From positions 6,065-70,064 of the forward strand of contig NZ_JAXOUF010000026.1 in NCBI RefSeq assembly GCF_034424805.1: a stretch of 64,000 nucleotides of DNA, given 5' to 3'. A program made the position numbers and the translations under genes. The notes under the pieces were generated by a model. The model made no database searches. It was not told the DNA's origin and worked only from the letters and a program-made list of their open reading frames with translations. Shown here piece after piece: positions 53,852-61,673 of the stretch (position 1 is the first letter of the stretch; every line of letters begins with the position of its first letter). The DNA comes from Labrys sedimenti (GTDB lineage Bacteria > Pseudomonadota > Alphaproteobacteria > Rhizobiales > Labraceae).

Positions 53852-54936
53852 TTCGCCCTCACCTTCTCGATCAGCTCCTCCACGGAGAGACCGGCAATAC
53901 CCATGGCCTCGGCGGTGCGCCCGCCCTTGCGATAATCGGTGCCGACGGCGATCTCGGCCAGGCCATAGAGCGACTGGGCGACAGGGGTGGCGACGCCGGC
54001 AATCCTGGCGAATTCGAGGAACGGCAGAAGCCCGTGGCCGAAATCCTCCTTGTAATAGCGATAGGCCAGGGAATCCGGTCCCTTGATCCACTTATTGGCC
54101 TCTCCGCCCGCAATGGCGGCGCGGAAATCCTCGGTATCTTCAACATCGGCCTCGACCGTGCCGAGCAGCTTCATCTCCTCGACCAGATTGGGCAGGTCAT
54201 GTCCGAATGCCCTGCCCACGGCGAGCCGCTCTGCGTCGAGTTGCTTCATGACGCGGGCCACGCCGGGGGTCATAGCATCGACATAGAAGGTGAAAGCGCC
54301 GCCCGTCGCCTCGACCCAGGCCGCCGCCAACACCGCGCCGGGCGGATGCAGGATCATATTGACGTTGGAAAGATCCGACGCGATCACGTCGGCGACCGGC
54401 CTTACGCCGGGATAGAGCCGGGCGGCGATCTCCAGGACCTCGTTGCCGCCACCGAGCACGGCCGCCTTGAGCTCCTTGGCGCGCCCACTGACGGTAACGC
54501 TGTCGGGGCGGTATTTGCGCGCGACGTAAGCCAGAGTTGAAAATTCGACCACGGGCGGCGCCTTGCTGCCATCCGACGAAAAGCTTTCGGCAAACTCCAG
54601 TGCACCGCCCGTGTGACCGGGATTGAGAATGACAGGCTTTGTCGAGGGCCATCCGGCCGCAGCCAGCGCGGTGGCAATCGGTCCGTGCGAAAAGGTCGGC
54701 AACACGATGATGGCGACTTGTGCGCCCGCGATCGCCGCCCCGAGATCGGTCGTCATCAGCGCCGGAGCAGCGGTGCCCTCGCCGAGCTTGCCGTCATAGG
54801 CGATACCGCCAAGTCTGACATGCGGCTCGAGCGTTTCAGCCGAGCGCGCCCAGAAATGCACGTCATGGCCGGCCTGGACCAGTTCCACGACCGTTGCCGC
54901 CCCGCCGGCACCCGCCCCCAATACCGCGACTTTCAT
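53848..54936 (-). CDS. NAD/NADP octopine/nopaline dehydrogenase-family protein
   Basis: A 362-residue opine-dehydrogenase-family enzyme. The N-terminal Rossmann motif is KVAVLGAGAGGAATVVELVQ. The C-terminal substrate domain begins near residue 180 with LSNVNMILHPPGAVLAAAWV, containing the catalytic-dyad His typical of the family (NMILHPPG). Family members interconvert amino acid plus keto acid with an N-carboxyalkyl amino acid (opine). In a catabolic operon it could oxidise an opine. ATG 54936 follows GGAGGAAATC and is the first gene behind the promoter at 55042-55075. Confidence 0.9.
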   Translation of the reverse strand: MKVAVLGAGAGGAATVVELVQAGHDVHFWARSAETLEPHVRLGGIAYDGKLGEGTAAPALMTTDLGAAIAGAQVAIIVLPTFSHGPIATALAAAGWPSTKPVILNPGHTGGALEFAESFSSDGSKAPPVVEFSTLAYVARKYRPDSVTVSGRAKELKAAVLGGGNEVLEIAARLYPGVRPVADVIASDLSNVNMILHPPGAVLAAAWVEATGGAFTFYVDAMTPGVARVMKQLDAERLAVGRAFGHDLPNLVEEMKLLGTVEADVEDTEDFRAAIAGGEANKWIKGPDSLAYRYYKEDFGHGLLPFLEFARIAGVATPVAQSLYGLAEIAVGTDYRKGGRTAEAMGIAGLSVEELIEKVRAK

Positions 54937-55041
54937 GATTTCCTCCAAGGCACGGGAAACGGCCGATCATCCTGCGCCGCCGGTTCCCGGCAGCTCGGTC
55001 GCTTCTCCCGGTCTTTAAGCGTTTCATCGTTCTTCAATTTT

Positions 55042-55075
55042 GATCACACTTTATGATCACATTTTTGATTGTCAA
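55042..55075 (-). promoter_or_regulatory. Promoter with paired GATC palindromes, ODH/DpaA-like operon
   Basis: On the minus strand TTGACA (55070-55075) is followed, after 16 bases, by TAAAGT (55048-55053). Two GATC cores, TGATCACA at 55041-55048 and TGATCACA at 55054-55061, lie 13 bp apart across the spacer and -10. The flank GATTGTCAAGCC is shared with the promoter at 47279. Confidence 0.75.
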
Positions 55076-55140
55076 GCCAGCTATGCCGGCTCCTCGGCGG
55101 ATCTTCTCCTTGCCGGTCAGCTCCGGGAATGGCGAAGCTG

Positions 55141-56580
55141 TCAGTTGCCCTCGTCGTACAGCGTGGTGGTCGTCTCGACGCCTTCCTCATGCAGGCCCGC
55201 ACGGACGACCGCAGCGGCCGCAAGCTCCCGTGCCTTGCACCGGATTGCGGCTTCGTCGACGCCCTGGACCTTGCCGTCGGCATAAACCGCCCTGCCGTCG
55301 ACCCATGTCTGGCTGATCGATGCGGTCGATGCCGAGAATACCAGCGCCTGCAACGGATCATGGAAGGGTGTCCACTCGACATGATCGAGGTCGAACAGGA
55401 TGAAGTCGGCCTTCTTGCCGACTTCCAGCGAGCCGATCTCGTCGTCCCACATCAAGGCCCGCGCTCCCTCGATGGTCGCGGCGCGCAGTGCCTGGCGAGC
55501 GGTGAAGATGTCGGGCTTGAGACGAGCATCCTTGAACATGCCGGCGACGACCAGCATCTGGCGCATCAGGTTCATATTGCCGGCTGCCGAAACACCATCC
55601 GTGCCAAGCCCGACCTTGACGCCGGCCTTGACCATTTCGGGATATTTGCCGATTGCGGTCGCGCCCTTGCCCAGTTTGAAGGAAGAGCATGGGCAGAATG
55701 CCACGCTGGCACCGCGTTCGGCCAGGAGGCGGACTTCCTCGTCCGAAACCGCGGCACCGTGGGCAATCACCAGATTGCTACGGATCCCTCCGGCGCGGTC
55801 GATGCGCGTGATCGGCCAGCAGCCATATTTGCTCTCGCAAACCTTGGCCTCTTCGATCGAGGTCGCCAAATGATAGGTGGTGCCGACACCAAGCCTTTCG
55901 GCAAGCGCCACGGCGCCGACATGGAGCTCAAGGCTGCACGGCTCCTTGCCCTCGATATTGACCCAGCAGCGCGCGCGTCCGCCGAGTGTATTGTTGTAGC
56001 GCCTGACACAGTCCTCGAGGACGTTCAGCGCCGTGGCGGCATCCGGGAAGAAATGATGATCGGCCATCTGCTTGGTCCAGCCGCGCGGCAGCTCGGCCGG
56101 CGGATTATCCGCGGCGTGGCGCCCGGTGATGCCGCGAATGCCGGTCTTGTCCATGGCGCGGATGACGATGCCGGGGTCATTTTGGGATCCCATGTCGAGG
56201 AAGCAAGTGGTACCGCAGCGCAGCATCTCGGTGATGCCGAGCAGCGCGCCCCAATATTCGTCCTCCTCGGTGACATGGGCATAGAAGGGCTTGGCCCAAT
56301 GGAAAACCCAGGCGCGCGTGTTGAGGTTGTCCGGAAAAACCGCGCGAGACAATGTCTCAGACAGATGTACATGGCTATCGACAAAACCCGGGCACATCCC
56401 CAGCATTGCACCGTCGATCACCTTGTCGAAGCTCTTGCCCTGCTGACGCCTGGCGACATCCGCGGCCGAACCGATATCGGCGACACGGTCGTCCTCGATC
56501 ACCACGCTGGCGTTGCGCAACACCGTGTCATCGCGGTCGACGGTGAAGGCAAAGTTCAAATTTTCAATCAATGTCCGCAT
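55141..56580 (-). CDS. TRZ/ATZ-family amidohydrolase (deaminase-like)
   Basis: A 479-residue amidohydrolase of the guanine deaminase/chlorohydrolase group. Metal-site motifs are FVDSHVHLSE (HxH), VIAHGAAVS (His) and VGLGTDGVSAAG (Asp). The motif that normally reads HxAE, with a proton-shuttling Glu, reads TTYHLATSIEEA, so the Glu is Thr and the mechanism may differ. Such enzymes deaminate or dechlorinate N-heterocycles. It is the last gene of the operon that starts at about 58993 and lies 48 bases after the M24 gene. It may also be a CobW client. Confidence 0.92.
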   Translation of the reverse strand: MRTLIENLNFAFTVDRDDTVLRNASVVIEDDRVADIGSAADVARRQQGKSFDKVIDGAMLGMCPGFVDSHVHLSETLSRAVFPDNLNTRAWVFHWAKPFYAHVTEEDEYWGALLGITEMLRCGTTCFLDMGSQNDPGIVIRAMDKTGIRGITGRHAADNPPAELPRGWTKQMADHHFFPDAATALNVLEDCVRRYNNTLGGRARCWVNIEGKEPCSLELHVGAVALAERLGVGTTYHLATSIEEAKVCESKYGCWPITRIDRAGGIRSNLVIAHGAAVSDEEVRLLAERGASVAFCPCSSFKLGKGATAIGKYPEMVKAGVKVGLGTDGVSAAGNMNLMRQMLVVAGMFKDARLKPDIFTARQALRAATIEGARALMWDDEIGSLEVGKKADFILFDLDHVEWTPFHDPLQALVFSASTASISQTWVDGRAVYADGKVQGVDEAAIRCKARELAAAAVVRAGLHEEGVETTTTLYDEGN

Positions 56581-56628
56581 TCGGCTTCACCCAGATCCCG
56601 GTCCGCACCTTCTCTTCATTGCTTGCGG

Positions 56629-57798
56629 TCAGGCGACGGCCCTGACCTTGTCGTGCTTTGCCGTGCCGCAGACGATGAGCTTGTCGGTGTCGGCAACGTC
56701 AGACAAAAGCTCCGAGCCCGTCGCGGTAACCAGAAGCATGTCCTTGTTCTGCATCCCGAACCCATGACCGGTGTCGTAGCAGAGCGGTTCGAAGCCGAGC
56801 ACCATGTTCTCTTCGAGCGGCGCGTCGCTACCCGGCTTGCCGAGGATCGGCGTCAGGCCGAGATAGGGATCCTCGTGCAGATGCAGGCCGATGCCATGGC
56901 CGACGAAGGAGATCGGCGGCAGATCGAGTTTCGCCAGCTTGGCGATGAAAGCGTCATAGATCGCGCGGCAGTTCGCGCCCGGCTTCACCTTTGCCATGAT
57001 CTCATATTTGCATTCGATCAGGTGGGCCCAGATCTTGTCGGCCATGGGCGGTGCCTGGCCAACGATGGCCGTGCGGCACACGCCGGCCTGGTAGCCGTTG
57101 ATGACCGAAAAGATCTCGACACGGCAGACATCGCCCTGCTTGAGAACGCGGTCGGATGGGCCGACATTGGGCAGCACACTGCGCTCACCGGTGGCAACGA
57201 TCAACAGTTTGAAGTGCTCGGCGCCGAGCGAATAGACATTGCGGGTCAGATGTCCGGCGATATCCATCTCCGTATCGCCGGCATCGACCGCTGCGAGCGC
57301 ATCGGTGATCGCCTGATCGGCGATACGCGACAATCTACGCAAGAGTGCAATCTCGTCCGCGGTTTTGATCTGGCGCAGGCGAGCGAGGATGGCCTCGGCC
57401 GGCTCGAAGCGAACACCGGGCATGGCGGCAACGAGGCGGGCGAAATCGCCGGCCGGCAGATAATCCATCTCCAGCCCGATGCGCGCCTTGGCAAGGCCCA
57501 GCTCGGCGAGTTGTCCGGCGAGCACCGCCATCGGGTCGTCTGAAAATTCGGCCCAGATGCGCGAAGCCACCTCGGGCAAGCGACGCTTGATCGTGGAAGC
57601 CTCCATATCGACCCCGAAGACGGCAGTGCGGCCATCGGCGGTGACGATGGCCATAGCGTGGCGGTGCCGGATCAGTGGCTGTGACGGCACCACAAATCCC
57701 GCCAGATACGCGAAATTCTCAGGCGAGCACGAGATGATGGCATCGAGCCCATGCTCCGCCATTGCCTTGACCTGCTTTGCAACGATTTCTGCCCGCAT
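56629..57798 (-). CDS. M24-family creatinase/aminopeptidase P-like hydrolase lacking metal ligands
   Basis: A 389-residue pita-bread enzyme with an N-terminal creatinase domain (LDAIISCSPENFAYLAGFV) and a C-terminal catalytic domain. The His region FVGHGIGLHLHEDPYLG and LEENMVLGFEP are kept. The two metal-binding Asp are not: where metallopeptidases have DxG and SDxTRT, this reads VEIFSVINGYQAGVCRTAIV. The last Glu region reads MQNKDMLLVTATG. Loss of metal ligands with retention of the His is the pattern of creatinase, a metal-free C-N hydrolase. It probably cleaves a small guanidine, urea or amidine-type compound rather than a peptide. Confidence 0.9.
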   Translation of the reverse strand: MRAEIVAKQVKAMAEHGLDAIISCSPENFAYLAGFVVPSQPLIRHRHAMAIVTADGRTAVFGVDMEASTIKRRLPEVASRIWAEFSDDPMAVLAGQLAELGLAKARIGLEMDYLPAGDFARLVAAMPGVRFEPAEAILARLRQIKTADEIALLRRLSRIADQAITDALAAVDAGDTEMDIAGHLTRNVYSLGAEHFKLLIVATGERSVLPNVGPSDRVLKQGDVCRVEIFSVINGYQAGVCRTAIVGQAPPMADKIWAHLIECKYEIMAKVKPGANCRAIYDAFIAKLAKLDLPPISFVGHGIGLHLHEDPYLGLTPILGKPGSDAPLEENMVLGFEPLCYDTGHGFGMQNKDMLLVTATGSELLSDVADTDKLIVCGTAKHDKVRAVA

Positions 57799-57832
57799 GA
57801 TTGTTCCTCTCTCCGCGGCTGGATATGCGCTC

Positions 57833-58993
57833 TCAGTTCCGGACGCGGTATTTCTCGATTTTCGACATATCGACCTCGATGCCCATGCCGGGGCCGGAGG
57901 GCACGACGATCGCGCCCTCGACCAGTTGCATCGGCTCGACGAGAAGGTCGTCCTTGTAATAGATACCGCCGACCTGCCCGTGCTGGGCTTCGGCGGGCGT
58001 CGACACCGGGATGACGCAGGATAGCGTCACCGCCGGCGAGGCGGCCGCCAATTGAACATTGGCGAGATTGCCGATGCCGGTCTCGATCGAACCGTTGACG
58101 TTGCAGACGATGCCGGCAGCCCTGCATACAGCACCGACTTCCATCGCCTTGTAGAGACCGCCGGCCTTGGTGGTGTAGATCGAGACGATCTGGATGCCGC
58201 CATGCTGGATGATCTGGATGGCATCATGGGCATTCCAGGCCGATTCATCCGCCATGACGGGCGCATCGATGCGACGGCCGACCTCCGCGATGCGCTCGAT
58301 GCCCATCACCGGTTGCTCGACATATTTGAGCCGGTTCTTTTCCATCCCGCGCACGGTCTGCACCGCCTCGCCCGGTGTCTTGTAGCCCTCATTGGCATCG
58401 ACACAGATCTCGACCGCGTCTCCGGCAACCTCACGGATGGCATCCACCATGGCGATATCACGGGCCGGGTCGACACCGATCTTGACCTTGATGGTCTTGA
58501 TACCTTCCCCGACCAGCTTCGCCACCTCGCCGCGGGCTTCCTCGATCGAGATCAGGCCGATCGAATGGGTCACGGGCACGTGGCTGCGCGCCTTGCCGCC
58601 GAGCAGCGTGTGGACGGGAACGTCGAGCCAGCGCCCGGTCAGGTCATAGGCTGCAAACTCGACGGCCGCTTTCGAATAGGGATAGCCGCGAATGATCGCA
58701 TCCATGCGGGCATGCAGCTCGGCGAAATTGCCGAGCTCCAGCCCGATCACCGCCGGAGCAAGGTATGTATCGATGACGGCGCGTGTGATCAGCGCCGACT
58801 CGCCGAAATACCGGCCAAACTCCCCGCCCCAATCCTTGAGCGCAGGAGCCTCGCCCCAGCCGACGCGACCGTCGCTATCGGTCATCCTGACGACGACATA
58901 GCGACCGATGACTTCAGTCAGGCCTGCCCATTTGTGCTCCCGTCGCGTCGGCAGCTGGACCACCAGCGTTTCGATAGACTTGATCGTCGGCAC
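57833..58993 (-). CDS. Enolase-superfamily muconate cycloisomerase/epimerase-like enzyme
   Basis: About 386 residues, muconate-lactonizing-enzyme subgroup. Catalytic and metal residues are complete: KTIKVKIG (KxK), CVDANEGY, YVEQPV, MADESAWN and IYTTKAGG (Lys on the opposite face). Such enzymes catalyse cycloisomerisation, beta-elimination or 1,1-proton transfer (racemisation) of carboxylates. GTG 58993 is preceded by AAGGTGGGAAG; an ATG at 59017 is the alternative. It is first in the operon with the M24 and TRZ/ATZ genes and begins next to the operator at 59051-59074. Confidence 0.9.
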   Translation of the reverse strand: MPTIKSIETLVVQLPTRREHKWAGLTEVIGRYVVVRMTDSDGRVGWGEAPALKDWGGEFGRYFGESALITRAVIDTYLAPAVIGLELGNFAELHARMDAIIRGYPYSKAAVEFAAYDLTGRWLDVPVHTLLGGKARSHVPVTHSIGLISIEEARGEVAKLVGEGIKTIKVKIGVDPARDIAMVDAIREVAGDAVEICVDANEGYKTPGEAVQTVRGMEKNRLKYVEQPVMGIERIAEVGRRIDAPVMADESAWNAHDAIQIIQHGGIQIVSIYTTKAGGLYKAMEVGAVCRAAGIVCNVNGSIETGIGNLANVQLAAASPAVTLSCVIPVSTPAEAQHGQVGGIYYKDDLLVEPMQLVEGAIVVPSGPGMGIEVDMSKIEKYRVRN

Positions 58994-59050
58994 GGCTTCC
59001 CACCTTATTCTTGTCAACGCGAAAGCATGGCGTTAATTTCGCGATCTGTA

Positions 59051-59090
59051 TGTGTGATCACACATTATGATCATGATACCGAACCGTCAA
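59051..59090 (-). promoter_or_regulatory. Promoter with paired GATC palindromes, enolase/M24/TRZ operon
   Basis: A perfect 14-bp palindrome TGTGTGATCACACA (59051-59064) and the 8-bp palindrome ATGATCAT (59067-59074) have GATC cores 13 bp apart. On the minus strand TTGACG (59085-59090) and TAATGT (59062-59067) are 17 bases apart, so the sites lie over the spacer and -10. A gene in the opposite direction starts at 59147 and may share this control. Confidence 0.78.
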
Positions 59091-59146
59091 GCGGAATGAA
59101 CCGCTGAGGTCGCGGAACGAGGCACAGCCGATGCAAGGAGGGGAAA

Positions 59147-59449
59147 ATGATCGTTGAAACGACCAACTATTATGCCAAGGAAGGCCAGGCTGGCGCGGTT
59201 TTGGAGCAGCGCCGCAAGGCGAGCGCCATCCGCTGCACCTTGGGGCTTGATCCCGGGCGTATACTGGTCAAGCGCGAAGGCGACGGACCCGACGTTCGCT
59301 GGGATTGCGGCTTCGCGTCCAGGCAGGCCTATGAGGCCGACAGAGCCGTAAGAGCCGGCTCGCAAGCGTTCGAAGCGGCGCGCCACCACATGCACAGCCT
59401 GGTGCTGCGCTTCGAAAGGCATGTCTACGAGCTCGACAGCGACCGCTAG
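59147..59449 (+). CDS. Small dimeric alpha-beta barrel-like (NIPSNAP/ABM-like) protein
   Basis: A 100-residue protein reading MIVETTNYYAKEGQAGAVLE and later WDCGFASRQAYEADRAVRAG, then FEAARHHMHSLVLRFERHVY. The alternation of strand, helix and an aromatic C-terminus resembles ferredoxin-like dimeric barrels such as NIPSNAP or antibiotic-biosynthesis monooxygenase domains, but I cannot name a subfamily. ATG 59147 follows GGAGGGGAAA. Its start is divergent from the enolase operon across the shared operator, so it probably belongs to the regulon. Confidence 0.78.
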   Translation: MIVETTNYYAKEGQAGAVLEQRRKASAIRCTLGLDPGRILVKREGDGPDVRWDCGFASRQAYEADRAVRAGSQAFEAARHHMHSLVLRFERHVYELDSDR

Positions 59450-60395
59450 GCGCCGGAAGCATGGTCAAGAGCTTCGTGCTGGATAAAACCAATTCGGGCT
59501 CTGGGGAGAAAAAGATCGAGGGTGAGATCCCGCGGTGTATCGCGCGCAGAATACCGTCCTCCCCCTCGCCGGCTGCCATGTTCTCCAAGCCGATCACCCG
59601 AAAAGGGCTCATGCTTTCAAACGCACCGCCTCCATGCACAAATGGAGCGGAAGCGAGCCGGAGCGGTCCTCGCCCAGATCGGAGTATTGACAGCGACCCT
59701 TGAACTGCGCCCGCGAGACGGCGACAAAACCAACCGCCAAGCTGAACGCCACGGTGGCAAACATTCTATACGGGTTGAGGTAGGTCGACGAGGATCGTCC
59801 CTTGAGATGGCAGATGCGCCAGCGAGGTTGATAGTCGGACTGGCCGTTACTGCTCTGCCCGCGCCCGATGCAGTTCCTCAATCTCATCGCTATGTATTTC
59901 CAAGCGATCCAATTCCATGCGGATATAGATATACACACGGCGCTCCATCGTGAACTCTCCTCGCTCCCAGCGGATGGCGCTGTCCGGCCTGTCGAAAAGC
60001 CTGCCATCAGAATACGCGAACATCGTTTCCAGATCGGACCGGTAAAGCCCTGCCATCCGTTCGTGCACGCAGGTCTTCAAGCACCATTGACCTTGCTCCT
60101 TCTCAGCCTGGCGCCAAAGACTACGCGGCACGGGCCGGGGGCCGCCTGAACCATCTTGAACTCGTCAAGCTTGTGAAAGGTATCACTTAACACGCAGATG
60201 CAGCCGCTTAAATTGTAGACCCTAAACGCAAAAACCGCCCTGATGTTCAAATCAGGACGGTAATTGATTTATGACAGAATTGGTTGCGGGGGAGCGCAAC
60301 TAAGGTATACGCCATGGCACGCTACAGTGCTGGAAACCGCGATTTCCCGCGAGGCATTACGATGTAGGTGATTGATGGAAGCGCCCACGTCAAAG
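59450..60395. other. Intergenic stretch with possible small ORFs and repeat copy 3
   Basis: No gene of known family. A minus-strand frame at 59847-60131 (94 residues; RSDLETMFAYSDGRLFDRPD, RRVYIYIRMELDRLEIHSDE) could be a small hypothetical protein. A second minus-strand frame at 59609-59764 starts MFATVAFSLAVGFVAVSRAQ, signal-peptide-like, and could be a 51-residue exported peptide. Both are weak calls. The repeat at 60228-60410 closes the stretch. Confidence 0.35.
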
Positions 60396-60410
60396 TTAGC
60401 TTTGGATGGC
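60228..60410. repeat. tRNA-end-like intergenic repeat, copy 3
   Basis: A terminator-like hairpin (CCGCCCTGAT paired with ATCAGGACGG, 60235-60260), then the 20-base palindrome at 60282-60301 with one mismatch at its end, then the same tail as copies 1 and 2 (CGATTTCCCGCGAGGCATTA, CCCACGTCAAAGTTAGC). The order and orientation are the same as in the other copies. This copy has more mismatches in the middle. Confidence 0.8.
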
Positions 60411-61409
60411 GACATTGGTGAATATCTCACTTGTATGCCAAAGCTCTTCGGCCGCATCCGGATCGATCGCATAGGCTTCAACGCCGGTCAGGCGATTGGC
60501 CCGATCTTCGCTGCCCAGATTGACGGCATCGCCCTCCGGCAGCACGGGCGTGATGTCGGAATCGGCGCAGTACACACCACCTTTGCCGTCAAGCTGCGGA
60601 CTAACCGCGCACCAGACATGGGTCGCCGCACCCTGTGGCACTGATTTCAGGTCGCGACTAAGATCGAGGATCGGCCGATCATTCTGGTCGACGAACCCGG
60701 TCTTTTTCAACATTTCCACACCGACGTGCGTACCGAGATTTGTTCCCGCGATTCCGCCGGGATGAAGCGCGAACGCGCGGATGCCCTCTCCCTTGCCTCG
60801 CCGGTCGAGGGCGACCGCGAAGAGGATGTTGGCCGTCTTCGACTGACCATAGGCCTTGAAAGGCTCATAGTCGCGGCGCTGGAAATTAATGTCCTCGAAC
60901 ACCACCCGAGAAAAACGATGCCCGGCCGACGACACCGACACGACGCGCGCGCCGCCAGCCCGCTGAAGCGCCGGCCACAGCCGCAGGGTCAGTCGAAAAT
61001 GACCAAGATGGTTGGTTGAAAACTGGAGCTCATTGCCATGCGCATCCCGCTTCAGCTCCGGGAGCGCCATGATCCCGGCATTGTTGATGAGCATGTGGAG
61101 CGCAAGACCCGATTCAACGAAGTCGCGTGCGAAATCATCGATGGAGCGAGGATCGGTGAGGTCCACCGATTGTACCTCCATGCCACCGCCAACTTTGGCG
61201 ATGGCCTCTCGCGCACGCTCGACGTCACGTGCCGGCACGATGATCCGCGCGCCTGCTGAGGCGAGGGTGCGCGCTGTTTCAAGCCCGAGACCTGAGTAAC
61301 CGCCCGTGACGATCGCCACCTTGCCGACGAGGTCGACACCCTTAATGACGTCAATGGTCGTGGAAGCGCGGCTAAATCCTGAACGGATCGGTGCCTGTGC
61401 TGTGTTCAT
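60396..61409 (-). CDS. SDR-family oxidoreductase (retinol dehydrogenase/WW-domain oxidoreductase-like)
   Basis: A 337-residue SDR with TGGYSGLGLETARTLASAGA (cofactor motif), NNAGIMALPEL, SSAGHRFSRVVFEDINF and the catalytic dyad YGQSKTAN. The longer-than-classical C-terminus is typical of the retinol dehydrogenase-like group. It is monocistronic and upstream of, but 264 bases from, the aldo/keto reductase gene in the same direction. The AraC regulator near the right edge may control both. Confidence 0.92.
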   Translation of the reverse strand: MNTAQAPIRSGFSRASTTIDVIKGVDLVGKVAIVTGGYSGLGLETARTLASAGARIIVPARDVERAREAIAKVGGGMEVQSVDLTDPRSIDDFARDFVESGLALHMLINNAGIMALPELKRDAHGNELQFSTNHLGHFRLTLRLWPALQRAGGARVVSVSSAGHRFSRVVFEDINFQRRDYEPFKAYGQSKTANILFAVALDRRGKGEGIRAFALHPGGIAGTNLGTHVGVEMLKKTGFVDQNDRPILDLSRDLKSVPQGAATHVWCAVSPQLDGKGGVYCADSDITPVLPEGDAVNLGSEDRANRLTGVEAYAIDPDAAEELWHTSEIFTNVAIQS

Positions 61410-61673
61410 TGCAGTATCTCCGTTTTCGTGGAGATGGAATAGTCGACTGGAGCGGAACGCTGAATGCTTGTTGGTTCATAAAATATGAGCGATCGTTCAT
61501 CTTCAGCGGGCTATGGCAGCGAACGCCCGATCCGACGTTCCGTGAAGCGCATAGATGACATACGGCGCGGCGCCGTATGAATGGGTTGACCTCAGTGATT
61601 AGGGGTGCTGACCAATCCCATCCGCTGCGAGTTGGATGGCAGCCTGAGCAGAAGGCAAGTCCTTGAGCGTTAG

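Noticed and set aside
55069..57543. Plus-strand open frame of 824 codons opposite the amidohydrolase and M24 genes
   Set aside because: It crosses two recognised genes and the gap between them and shows no protein features of its own.
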